Source: an uncultured Ruminococcus sp.
GTDB lineage: Bacteria; Bacillota; Clostridia; Oscillospirales; CAG-272
Assembly (NCBI GenBank): GCA_902762505.1
Contig: CACWOQ010000013.1
Span: 1 to 54,824, forward strand
DNA: 54,824 nt
Direction: 5' to 3'
Below are positions 15,829 to 28,425 of the stretch, piece after piece. The position numbers and the translations under genes are program-made. Within the stretch, counting starts at the first letter, position 1; every line of letters begins with the position of its first letter. The notes under the pieces were generated by a model. The model was given only the letters and a program-made list of their open reading frames with translations. It was not told the origin of the DNA and did not search any database.

Positions 15829-17001
15829 CTATCTCTTTGTTCCGCATTTGGGACAGAATTTTCCGGGACGTTCAAAAACATATCCGCATTTTTCGCATTT
15901 TAGCTCATTTTTTGGCACCGGTGTACCGCATTCGTCGCAGAACGCTGATCCGGAAACAAGTTTAGCTCCGCAGTTCTCACAGTATTTATCTTCTGATTCG
16001 GTCGCAGGAGCTTGAGTGACCGTGCTTATGGCGCCGGTAACCACGCCGCTTACAATTCCTCCGACTGCTCCGCCTACGCCCGCCATTGTGCCGAGTCCGA
16101 CGCCCATATTGGTAAACTGACCGATCGCTTCGTTTTGAGCGACCTTTTCCGCAACGTCAAAGCCGCGCTCTTGAGCGTATGTATATCCCTCCTGCGCACG
16201 TTTCGTCGCCTGCGCCTGAGAGTCGATAACGACCTTCTGCGCCTCGGTCTGCGCGTAAATGATATCCGTTTGCTGACGGAGTTTCGCTTCCGCGATATCC
16301 GCATACTGCCTAAAATGCAGTTCCTTGAATTTTTCGTACTGTCTGTCGCCGTCCGGTTTTACAATATTGGTAACAAAGAAACGCTCCAGCGAGATACCGT
16401 AATCGGCAAAATCGGGAATGAGAAGTTTATGTATATTCTCGGAAAAAGCCGTCAGGTTTTCATCAATCTCAAAAATATTTATCGAGTTTGTCTTTATGAC
16501 CTGCGCAATATATGTTTTGACGCGAGTCATCAGAAAAGCGCGAAAGAAGTAGACAAGCTTCTGTTGACCGAGATAATTCTCAGTACCAACGAGTTTCAGA
16601 AGCAGTTTGCGGCTATCTGCTGCGCGCAGCGACATCTCGCCAGACGCGCCGATGCTGAGCGGGAATCCGTACTGCGGATCGATGTACTGCACCTTGCTGT
16701 CAGTTCCCCATTTGATCGACATCTGCTCGGTCTTATTGATGAAATAAACCTCACAATGAAACGGCGTCTTATCGCCGGAAGTGCGATTTAAGAGTTTTCC
16801 AATTTTCGGGATATTCTGTGTTTCAAGCGTGTAGCGACCGGCGCCAAACAGATCAAGAGCTTGTCCGTTCATGAAAAAGATCGCTTCCTGTGATTCATGA
16901 ACGATCAACTGAGTCAGACTGTTGAAATCCTCGCTCGGATGCTTCCATATGAAAGTGCTGTTGTCGCCTTCGTATTTTAGTATTTCACAAATCCGTGACA
17001 T
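15829..17001 (-). CDS. SPFH/band-7 domain protein with double zinc ribbon
   Basis: 390 residues. The SPFH-type domain fills about 20-230 ('AIFFMNGQALDLFGAGRYTL' is the familiar start of YdjI/virion-core-like members), then an Ala/Gln-rich coiled coil (about 230-275), a Gly-rich segment, and two C-terminal zinc ribbons (CENCG...CDECG and CEKCG...CPKCG). SPFH proteins form oligomeric membrane-associated rings or platforms. It is the first gene of the operon, with a plausible promoter at 17039-17067. Sharing a zinc-ribbon type with the TIR protein, it may recruit that protein. The domain call is firm; the role in the system is inference. Confidence 0.85.
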   Translation of the reverse strand: MSRICEILKYEGDNSTFIWKHPSEDFNSLTQLIVHESQEAIFFMNGQALDLFGAGRYTLETQNIPKIGKLLNRTSGDKTPFHCEVYFINKTEQMSIKWGTDSKVQYIDPQYGFPLSIGASGEMSLRAADSRKLLLKLVGTENYLGQQKLVYFFRAFLMTRVKTYIAQVIKTNSINIFEIDENLTAFSENIHKLLIPDFADYGISLERFFVTNIVKPDGDRQYEKFKELHFRQYADIAEAKLRQQTDIIYAQTEAQKVVIDSQAQATKRAQEGYTYAQERGFDVAEKVAQNEAIGQFTNMGVGLGTMAGVGGAVGGIVSGVVTGAISTVTQAPATESEDKYCENCGAKLVSGSAFCDECGTPVPKNELKCEKCGYVFERPGKFCPKCGTKR

Positions 17002-17038
17002 AAAAATGCTCCCTATTACTTTAATCAGTATTATTTAA

Positions 17039-17067
17039 ATTCTACATCATCAGCTTGTATTTGTCCA
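17039..17067 (-). promoter_or_regulatory. Probable promoter of the SPFH-LRR-HEPN-TIR operon
   Basis: On minus: TGGACA (17067-17062), 17-base spacer, TAGAAT (17044-17039), 38 bases ahead of the SPFH start. One mismatch in each hexamer. Confidence 0.5.
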
Positions 17068-17201
17068 TTAGCTGGCAGCATAGTCTCATATAATTTACAT
17101 ATTTGCAATATTAAATTCATACGTGCTGACTAATTTCGACTTTGTTTATGAAATCTTTACAAGTAGTGAAGAGCTACATCTTTCACATTATTGATCTTAA
17201 T

Positions 17202-17642
17202 TCAGCGCTTATTCCTGTATAGAAATTCAATCAGCTGCACTTTTGACATGATCGGTGAGCCGTGTGCGATTACCGTGCGGAGTTTGCCGGAGACCATCCA
17301 GGAGGAGACGGTTGACTGAGAAGAACCGGTGAGTTTTTGAACGTCAACGGGAGTGAGGACGTCCGGAGCGTCGTACCAGAGATCTTCGAGCCGGGCGCGG
17401 TATTCCTCCGGCGAGGTCGGCGATTTCGCTGCTTTGGCGTTGAAGGCCGGCGTTTTCATAAACGCCTCGACGTCTGAACGAAGTATGCGGTATTGTTTGG
17501 TCTTTTTCCCGGTCGAAGTGCACGGCAGAACGCCTTCGCGCAGAAGAGCAGAGCATTTGCGTTTGCTGATATGAAGCATCCGCCGCGCCTCGTCAAGGCA
17601 CAGCTCCGTTTTGCCTTCTGAGAAAAGGATATCACCGTTCAT
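17202..17642 (-). CDS. Protein with two excisionase-like helix-turn-helix units
   Basis: 146 residues. Residues 14-60 form an excisionase/HTH_17-like unit ('CLDEARRMLHISKRKCSALLREGVLPC' region, then an 'YRILRSDVEAFM' wing). Residues about 95-146 form a second unit ('LTPVDVQKLTGSSQSTVSSW', closing 'MSKVQLIEFL') that resembles the whole of the preceding gene's product. It probably binds DNA in the control or excision of a mobile element. The start overlaps the upstream gene by 11 bases, so they are co-translated. The targets are unknown. Confidence 0.65.
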   Translation of the reverse strand: MNGDILFSEGKTELCLDEARRMLHISKRKCSALLREGVLPCTSTGKKTKQYRILRSDVEAFMKTPAFNAKAAKSPTSPEEYRARLEDLWYDAPDVLTPVDVQKLTGSSQSTVSSWMVSGKLRTVIAHGSPIMSKVQLIEFLYRNKR

Positions 17643-17889
17643 GGCTGCCCGTTCTGAATCTGTCCGGCCGCGTCTCGTCGCCGTGCTCGGTGATACACTC
17701 GATGAGATCTGCCTTTGCTATAAGATACCTGCCGCGGACGACATACCCCGGCAGTTCCTTTTCTTTCAGCTTTTCGTATATCAGATTTTTGCTCTGATGA
17801 AGCGCTCTTGAGATCTGTATCGGTGTCATGATCTCCGGCAGTTCCCGGAAGAGCGACCTGAGCGCCTTCTGTTTTTCTTCTCTTGTCAT
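17632..17889 (-). CDS. Small excisionase-like helix-turn-helix protein
   Basis: 85 residues. The core 'MTPIQISRALHQSKNLIYEKL' followed by 'LPGYVVRGRYLIAKADLIECI' is the HTH plus wing layout of excisionase/MerR-like small DNA binders. It resembles the C-terminal half of the next gene, suggesting duplication. It overlaps that gene by 11 bases. The pair lies next to the serine recombinase tail at 17913-17987, consistent with leftovers of a transposon or integrative element. Confidence 0.65.
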   Translation of the reverse strand: MTREEKQKALRSLFRELPEIMTPIQISRALHQSKNLIYEKLKEKELPGYVVRGRYLIAKADLIECITEHGDETRPDRFRTGSHER

Positions 17890-17912
17890 AGTATGTATCT
17901 CCGTATGTACTT

Positions 17913-17987
17913 GTCGCGGCTCTAACCGTCCGCAGCAAAAAGGACATCTGGGTGACCTTCAAGGACGGCACCGAGATCAAGGTATAA
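17913..17987 (+). pseudogene. Tail of a large serine recombinase
   Basis: 24 codons end in 'KKDIWVTFKDGTEIKV' and a stop. This kind of ending ('...VTFKDGTEI') is common to large serine recombinases of clostridial transposons. Nothing upstream on plus continues the gene; the sequence there belongs to the opposite HTH gene. It probably marks a deletion endpoint. Confidence 0.5.
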
Positions 17988-18001
17988 CCCCGTAGATGCA
18001 G

Positions 18002-18038
18002 AAACGCCTCTGAACCACATCGGCTCGGAGGCGTTTTT
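18002..18038. terminator. Hairpin terminator, left of the Rrf2 pair
   Basis: AAACGCCTCTGAACC pairs with GGCTCGGAGGCGTTTTT; T-rich flanks exist on both strands. An almost identical hairpin lies at 19304-19340 on the other side of the gene pair. Confidence 0.75.
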
Positions 18039-18041
18039 GTT

Positions 18042-18479
18042 TTAGTTCTTCTTTAATTCGCTTTGAATATCCGTCATCACATCAGCGAGGGTAATCTGTT
18101 TCATCTCGTCTTCCATGCGCTTTTGAACTCTTTCCAATTTTGAATCCATCGCCTTATGAATGTTTCTGCCTATCGGACATTCCGGATTCGGATTCTCATG
18201 AAAGCGGAACAGCCCGTCATCGTTTACGCTGTCTACAGCTTTGTAGACATCATAGAAAGTGATCTGCTTCGGTGTTTTCGTCAGCGAAATCCCGCTTCTG
18301 CCCTGACTGATGCTGATAAGCCCTGCCTCCTTAAGGTTTCCCATGACATTCCTGACTATGACAGGATTTACACCAATACTGCCCGCCAGAACGCTGCTGG
18401 TAACTTTTTCGTCTTCGCCCAGATAATCTATGACGGCAAGGAGATGGACTCCTATTGTAAACTTGCTTGAAATCTGCAT
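18042..18479 (-). CDS. Rrf2-family transcriptional regulator (YwnA-like)
   Basis: 145 residues. An N-terminal winged helix ('QISSKFTIGVHLLAVI', 'LAGSIGVNPVIVRNVMGNLKEAGLI') and the 'GRSGISLTKTPKQITFYDVYKAV' wing are diagnostic of Rrf2. The Cys cluster of Fe-S-sensing members (IscR, NsrR) is missing: only one Cys, near residue 108 ('NPECPIG'), so cluster sensing is unlikely. It is paired with the NAD(P)-binding gene upstream on the same strand, as YwnA is with YwnB in Bacillus. Two operators TGTAAT-N7-ATTACA precede the two genes, suggesting it represses both. Confidence 0.85.
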   Translation of the reverse strand: MQISSKFTIGVHLLAVIDYLGEDEKVTSSVLAGSIGVNPVIVRNVMGNLKEAGLISISQGRSGISLTKTPKQITFYDVYKAVDSVNDDGLFRFHENPNPECPIGRNIHKAMDSKLERVQKRMEDEMKQITLADVMTDIQSELKKN

Positions 18480-18495
18480 ATCATCGCCTCCCGCC

Positions 18496-18514
18496 TGTAA
18501 TATACCACATTACA
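18496..18514. promoter_or_regulatory. Operator TGTAAT-N7-ATTACA before the Rrf2 gene
   Basis: A perfect dyad 17 bases upstream of the Rrf2 start. Arms and spacing equal those at 19210-19228. Confidence 0.7.
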
Positions 18515-18545
18515 GGCAAAAAATCAATGAGTTTTGCAAGATTTG

Positions 18546-19175
18546 TTACTCGCTTACAACGCTGATACGCTCTTTGATATGCTTGCCGGACTCGATCTCG
18601 TCGACCATGGCGATCGCGTAATCCGCATAGGAGATCACACTTTCGCCCTTGCTGTTGAGGACCAGTTCTTCACCGCCGAGAATGTACTTTCCGGTCCTTT
18701 CGCCGTCGGGCTGAAAATCTCCGGCGGGGCTGACGTATGTCCAGTTCACATCATCAAACTTACGGAGTTCTTCAAGTGCTTTACCGTGTCCGTTCACCAC
18801 GGGCATTGCCGCTTCAGGAAAGGGCGTTACGTCTACAACAGTCTTGGTGTGTTCGGGATCAACGTAGAGGCTGCCCGCTCCGCCTACGACCAAAAGGCGT
18901 GTATTACTGCCGGAAAGGATTTTTGCCATATGGACGGTAGCCGCCGGAATGAGATCGACGGCTTCGGGAGTCCAGTTGCCGTATGCGTCGACGACGGCAT
19001 CGAATCCGGCAAGGTCTTCGCTTGTAAGATCGAACAGATCCTTCACAATTACCTTCGGAGCCACGGTCTTATTTTCTCCCCTGATGATAGCGGTAACATC
19101 CATACCACGGTTTACCGCTTCCTCAACAATCAGTTTACCGGCTTTTCCGTTTGCTGCTGCAACTGCGATTTTCAT
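18546..19175 (-). CDS. NAD(P)-binding oxidoreductase, NmrA/YwnB-like
   Basis: 209 residues. The dinucleotide-binding start MKIAVAAANGKAGKLIVEEA has the Gly pattern of atypical SDR proteins; 'FDAVVDAYG', 'RLLVVGGAGSLYV' and 'NWTYVSPAG' continue the YwnB-like fold. No Tyr-x-x-x-Lys pair of classical SDR enzymes is evident, so the catalytic activity is uncertain. It may be a redox or stress protein. It is the first gene of the pair with the Rrf2 regulator; its promoter holds a strong palindrome that the regulator probably binds. The preceding sequence AAGGAGGATTC supports the start. Confidence 0.8.
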   Translation of the reverse strand: MKIAVAAANGKAGKLIVEEAVNRGMDVTAIIRGENKTVAPKVIVKDLFDLTSEDLAGFDAVVDAYGNWTPEAVDLIPAATVHMAKILSGSNTRLLVVGGAGSLYVDPEHTKTVVDVTPFPEAAMPVVNGHGKALEELRKFDDVNWTYVSPAGDFQPDGERTGKYILGGEELVLNSKGESVISYADYAIAMVDEIESGKHIKERISVVSE

Positions 19176-19209
19176 AATAGAATCCTCCTTGAATTTGGAT
19201 CGTTTAACT

Positions 19210-19262
19210 TGTAATCTTGTTGATTACAAGTATATTATAGCAGCAGGGAGCTAACTTGTCAA
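19210..19262 (-). promoter_or_regulatory. Promoter and Rrf2-type operator of the oxidoreductase gene
   Basis: On minus: TTGACA (19262-19257), 17-base spacer, TATAAT (19239-19234), then the palindrome CTTGTAATC-AACAA-GATTACAAG whose core is TGTAAT-N7-ATTACA (19210-19228). Confidence 0.8.
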
Positions 19263-19303
19263 TAGTATTATTACATGTTTTCTGAAATTTTTTTTGAACG
19301 AAG

Positions 19304-19340
19304 AAACGCCTCTGAACCATAATCGGTCCGGAGGCGTTTT
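19304..19340. terminator. Hairpin terminator between carB and the Rrf2 pair
   Basis: AAACGCCTCTGAACC pairs with GGTCCGGAGGCGTTTT; it is near-identical to 18002-18038. On minus it would end the nitrogen operon. Confidence 0.7.
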
Positions 19341-19506
19341 GCTATCTCTGTTCAGGCGGACATATCTTCGGGAGAATTTCAGGGAAGTGCTTGCAATCTA
19401 TTGACTTACGGCTTTAAATATGATGTTGTTGTTTAGTGAAAACAGCGAGGCAAGTAATCATTTTCCAAGCCCTGCATTTTTGTGAAGTGCATACGCTTTC
19501 CACCTT

Positions 19507-22500
19507 TCATTTCGCGTCAATAGCGGAAATCTTCAGCGTCGTTTCCTCCAATACGTCGAGCAGCATTCGTACGGTATCCAGCGACGTCAGCATGGTCACG
19601 TTGTTCTGCGCCGCCGTCCGCCGGATCGCCGCACCGTCTCCGTGATGAACACCGGAAAGTATCGCTCGGGTATTGATGACGTAGCTGACGTAACCGGCGC
19701 GGATGGAATTGAGGACTTCCTCGCTGCCTTCACTCGGCTTGTGCAGGATCCTCGCCCGGATCCCATGCGCCCGCAGGACCTCTCCCGTCAGAGGCGTCGC
19801 CTCGATATTAAAGCCCATATCGTAAAACCGCCTGATGAGCGGGACGGTCTCTTCCTTATCTTCATCCGCCACGCTGACCAGTACCGTACCGTAGTTTTTC
19901 AGCGTCATCCCGGCTGCGGTCATGGCTTTGTATGCCGCACGGTGCAGTTTTCCGTCGTAACCGATCGCCTCGCCTGTGGATTTCATTTCCGGCGACAGAT
20001 AGGCGTCCATACCGCGCAGTTTTGAAAAAGAGAACGCAGGGACTTTCACGTAATAACGGCTTTTTTCTTTGAGATAACGGGAAAAGATACCTTGCTCTTT
20101 GAGAGAAACGCCGAGCATAACCATTGTGCCGATATCGGCAAGAGGGCAGCCCGTCGCCTTTGAAAGGAACGGAACGGTCCTTGAAGATCGGGGATTGACT
20201 TCGATAACGTATACTTTTTCCTCCGGCGTGACGATAAACTGAATGTTATAGAGCCCGACGATCCCGATGCCGAGACCAAGCTTTTCGGTATAATCCAGGA
20301 TGATCCCCTTTACGTAATCGGAAAGACTGTATGAAGGATATACGCTTATGGAGTCTCCCGAATGGACGCCCGTCCTCTCTACAAGTTCCATGATGCCGGG
20401 GACGAAAACGTCGTGCCCGTCGCATACGGCGTCCACCTCTACCTCCTTGCCGCGTATGTATTTATCCACAAGGACGGGCTTATCAGCGTCCACCGCAACG
20501 GCGGCGCTCAAATAGTTCCGCAGGTCGTTCTCTTTTGATACGATCTGCATGGCGCGGCCGCCCAACACAAAGCTGGGACGGACAAGCACGGGGAATCCGA
20601 TCTCATGCGCCGCTTTGACACCGGCTTCCACGCCGATCGCGGCTTGCCCTTTCGGTTGAGGAACGCCCAGCGACAGCAGCAGTTTTTCAAACAAATCTCT
20701 GTTTTCGGCGCGGTCGATGGCATCACAGTCGGTACCGATGATATTTACGCCCCGCTCGTGCAGGGAGTCGGCAAGATTCACCGCCGTTTGCCCTCCGAGG
20801 GTGGCGATCACGCCCTCCGGCTTTTCCAGTTCGATGATATTCATCACGTCTTCGGTGCAAAGAGGCTCAAAATACAATTTGTCGGAGCAGGTGTAATCGG
20901 TCGATACCGTTTCCGGATTATTGTTGATGATGATCGCTTCGTATCCGGCTTTTTTGATGGTTTGCACGGCGTGGACGGTGGAATAGTCGAATTCCACCCC
21001 CTGACCGATACGGATCGGCCCCGAGCCAAGCACCGCGATCTTTCTTTTTTCAGAGGGAACAGACTCGTTTTCCTCCTCGTAAGCGGAATAAAAGTACGGA
21101 ACATAACTGTCGAATTCCGAAGCGCAGGTGTCGATCATTTTATAGACCGGGAAGATATTGTTTTTCTTGCGCAGACGGTAGATCTCATTTTCCTCCGTCT
21201 GCCATAACCGTGCGATCTCTTTATCGGAAAAGCCTGCTTTCTTGGCGGAGCGCAGTTCATCCGTATCAAACGGATGCTGTTTCAGTTCCGTTTCCGTTTC
21301 CGTAACTTTTTTTATCTTGCGGATAAAAAAGCGGTCGATACCGGTCGCCCCGTAGATCTCTTCCACGTCAACGCAGCGGCGCAGCAGTTCCGCAACGGCG
21401 TAAATACGGTCGTCGGTCCCTTTACGGATATAGTTCAGCAGTTTTGCCGTATCCATCCCGTCAAATTCAGGAAGATGAAGATGAAAGGCGCCGATCTCAA
21501 GCGAGCGGACGCCTTTGAGCAAACTTTCCTCAAAGGTCCGTCCCACGCTCATAACCTCGCCGGTAGCCTTCATTTGGGTGGACAGTGTGTTGTTTGCGTC
21601 GACAAATTTGTCAAAAGGAAATCTCGGCAGCTTCGTTACCACGTAGTCGAGTGACGGCTCAAATGCTGCGGGCGTATTGGCAAGCCGGATCTCGTCAAGC
21701 GTCATCCCAACGCCGATTTTGGCGGAAACCCGGGCGATAGGGTAGCCGCTGGCTTTGGAAGCCAGCGCGGAAGAGCGCGATACACGCGGATTGACTTCGA
21801 TGAGATAATATTGAAACGACTCGGGATCAAGGGCGAACTGGACGTTGCAGCCGCCTTCGATCTTCAGCGCCCGAATGATCTTAAGTGCGCTGTCCCGCAG
21901 CATTTGATATTCTTTATTTGTCAGCGTCTGCGACGGGCAGACCACGATGGAATCGCCGGTGTGGATCCCGACGGGATCGAGATTTTCCATGTTGCAGACC
22001 GTAATAGCCGTGTCGTTATTATCACGAATGACCTCGTATTCGATCTCCTTATACCCTTTTACGCTTTTCTCCACCAGTACCTGTCCCACCGGTGACAGTT
22101 CCAGCGCGTTTTTCATAAGCAATACAAAGGAATCCGGATCGTCGGCAAAGCCTCCGCCGGTGCCGCCCAGCGTAAACGCAGGGCGAAGAACGACGGGATA
22201 GCCGATCTTTTCGGCGATTATGAGTCCTTCTTCTACCGAACGAGCCGTATCGGAGGGGAGGGTCGGTTCACCCAGCCCTTCGCACAGTTTTTTGAAAAGT
22301 TCCCGATCCTCAGCCTGTTCGATAGACGTACTGTCTGTCCCCAGCAGCTCCACGCGGCACTCGGCGAGCACTCCCTTCTTTTCCAGCTGCATAGCCAGAT
22401 TGAGTCCGGTCTGCCCTCCGATACCGGGCAGGATCGCGTCCGGACGTTCAAAACGGATGATCTTTGCCATATATTCCAAAGTCAAAGGCTCCATATAAAC

Positions 22501-22689
22501 TTTATCGGCGATCGCGGTATCGGTCATGATGGTGGCGGGATTGGAGTTGCACAAAATGACCTCGTAGCCCTCTTCTTTCAGAGCGAGACACGCTTGCGTT
22601 CCCGCATAATCGAATTCTGCCGCTTGTCCGATGACGATGGGTCCGGAACCAATAACGAGAATCCTGTGAATATCGTTTCTTTTCGGCAT
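19507..22689 (-). CDS. carB: Carbamoyl-phosphate synthase, large subunit
   Basis: 1,060 residues, normal full length. It has two homologous synthetase halves, each with an ATP-grasp domain ('VIGQAAEFDYAGTQAC' near residue 20; 'RIGQGVEFDYSTVHAV' in the second half) and a C-terminal MGS-like allosteric domain. It makes carbamoyl phosphate from bicarbonate, two ATP and ammonia passed from CarA. The start is the ATG at 22689, preceded by GGAGGG within the end of carA; in-frame codons farther upstream lie inside carA and were not chosen. It is the last gene of the glnA-amt-asnB-pyrG-purF-carAB unit. Confidence 0.97.
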   Translation of the reverse strand: MPKRNDIHRILVIGSGPIVIGQAAEFDYAGTQACLALKEEGYEVILCNSNPATIMTDTAIADKVYMEPLTLEYMAKIIRFERPDAILPGIGGQTGLNLAMQLEKKGVLAECRVELLGTDSTSIEQAEDRELFKKLCEGLGEPTLPSDTARSVEEGLIIAEKIGYPVVLRPAFTLGGTGGGFADDPDSFVLLMKNALELSPVGQVLVEKSVKGYKEIEYEVIRDNNDTAITVCNMENLDPVGIHTGDSIVVCPSQTLTNKEYQMLRDSALKIIRALKIEGGCNVQFALDPESFQYYLIEVNPRVSRSSALASKASGYPIARVSAKIGVGMTLDEIRLANTPAAFEPSLDYVVTKLPRFPFDKFVDANNTLSTQMKATGEVMSVGRTFEESLLKGVRSLEIGAFHLHLPEFDGMDTAKLLNYIRKGTDDRIYAVAELLRRCVDVEEIYGATGIDRFFIRKIKKVTETETELKQHPFDTDELRSAKKAGFSDKEIARLWQTEENEIYRLRKKNNIFPVYKMIDTCASEFDSYVPYFYSAYEEENESVPSEKRKIAVLGSGPIRIGQGVEFDYSTVHAVQTIKKAGYEAIIINNNPETVSTDYTCSDKLYFEPLCTEDVMNIIELEKPEGVIATLGGQTAVNLADSLHERGVNIIGTDCDAIDRAENRDLFEKLLLSLGVPQPKGQAAIGVEAGVKAAHEIGFPVLVRPSFVLGGRAMQIVSKENDLRNYLSAAVAVDADKPVLVDKYIRGKEVEVDAVCDGHDVFVPGIMELVERTGVHSGDSISVYPSYSLSDYVKGIILDYTEKLGLGIGIVGLYNIQFIVTPEEKVYVIEVNPRSSRTVPFLSKATGCPLADIGTMVMLGVSLKEQGIFSRYLKEKSRYYVKVPAFSFSKLRGMDAYLSPEMKSTGEAIGYDGKLHRAAYKAMTAAGMTLKNYGTVLVSVADEDKEETVPLIRRFYDMGFNIEATPLTGEVLRAHGIRARILHKPSEGSEEVLNSIRAGYVSYVINTRAILSGVHHGDGAAIRRTAAQNNVTMLTSLDTVRMLLDVLEETTLKISAIDAK

Positions 22690-22696
22690 ACCGTCT

Positions 22697-23779
22697 TTAT
22701 CCCTCCATAAAACGCACAAAGCGGTCAAACAGGTGAGCGCTGTCCTGAGGCCCCGGAGCGCTCTCCGGGTGGTACTGAACGCTGAAAGCCCGGTCCCGCT
22801 CGCATTTTACGCCTTCCACCGTGCCGTCCAGCAGATTGCGATGTGTCACTGCAAGAGGCGTGTTTTTCAGGCTTTCTTCATCTACCGCATAGGAGTGGTT
22901 CTGAGAGGTGATCTCGATCTTTCCGGTTTCCAGATCCTTTACCGGATGGTTGCCGCCCCGATGCCCGAATTTGAGTTTATATGTCTCGGCGCCGTAAGCG
23001 AGGGACAGGATCTGATGCCCGAGACAGATGCCGAATATCGGGTATCTGCCGAGCAGCGCTTTTACGGTAACCGCCGTTTGGGGCACGTCCGCCGGATCGC
23101 CCGGCCCGTTTGAAAGAAAGATCCCGTCCGGGTGAAGGCGCTCGACGGTCTCTGCCGGAGTATTCCACGGCACGACCGTGACACGGCAGTCCCGTTTGAT
23201 GAGGGAACGGACGATATTCCGTTTCATCCCGCAGTCGACGGCGACAACGTGAAAGCGTGCGCTGTCAGCCCCTGCAGTCCACATCTCCCGGCAGCTGACC
23301 CGGGAAACGGCGTCCTTTTTCATTTCATGGCTTTCGAGCCGCCGCAAGCCTTCGGCAAGAGGTGTGGAAGAGGAGGTCAAAAGAGCCTTTCTGCTTCCGA
23401 AATCCCGGATGGAGCGGTTCAGTTTCCTCGTATCCACGCCGCTGACGCCGGCAACACCGTACCGTTCCATCACTTCGCCGAGGGTATGCGCCGAACGGAA
23501 ATTGGACGGCTCGTCGTTGTATTCCCGCACGATCAGCGCGCCGATCGAAGGTGTGTCGGTTTCATAATCGTCATCCGCCATGCCGTAATTGCCGATGAGG
23601 GGATACGTCATCACCACCGCCTGATCGGTGTAGGAAGGATCGGATAGGATCTCCTGATATCCCACCATCGAGGTGTTGAATACGATTTCCAGGATCTTAT
23701 CGGTATCCGCGCCGAAGGAATAGCCGTAATATTCCTGTCCGTCCTCCAGAATGATTTTTTTATCGGGTTGTTTTTTCAT
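22697..23779 (-). CDS. carA: Carbamoyl-phosphate synthase, small (glutaminase) subunit
   Basis: 360 residues. The N-terminal half is the CarA domain ('MVGYQEILSDPSYTDQ'). The C-terminal half is a class I glutamine amidotransferase with the nucleophile Cys in 'FGICLGHQIL', and the His/Glu pair in 'QYHPESAPGP'. It hydrolyses glutamine and channels ammonia to CarB. The start was set at the ATG at 23779 (MKKQPDKKIILEDGQEY), with AGGA upstream; more distal codons would overlap purF and add residues not seen in the family. Only seven bases separate it from carB. Confidence 0.95.
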   Translation of the reverse strand: MKKQPDKKIILEDGQEYYGYSFGADTDKILEIVFNTSMVGYQEILSDPSYTDQAVVMTYPLIGNYGMADDDYETDTPSIGALIVREYNDEPSNFRSAHTLGEVMERYGVAGVSGVDTRKLNRSIRDFGSRKALLTSSSTPLAEGLRRLESHEMKKDAVSRVSCREMWTAGADSARFHVVAVDCGMKRNIVRSLIKRDCRVTVVPWNTPAETVERLHPDGIFLSNGPGDPADVPQTAVTVKALLGRYPIFGICLGHQILSLAYGAETYKLKFGHRGGNHPVKDLETGKIEITSQNHSYAVDEESLKNTPLAVTHRNLLDGTVEGVKCERDRAFSVQYHPESAPGPQDSAHLFDRFVRFMEG

Positions 23780-23789
23780 AGCGGTGTCC

Positions 23790-28412
<4,623 letters not shown>

Positions 28413-28425
28413 TATTATCCGTCCC

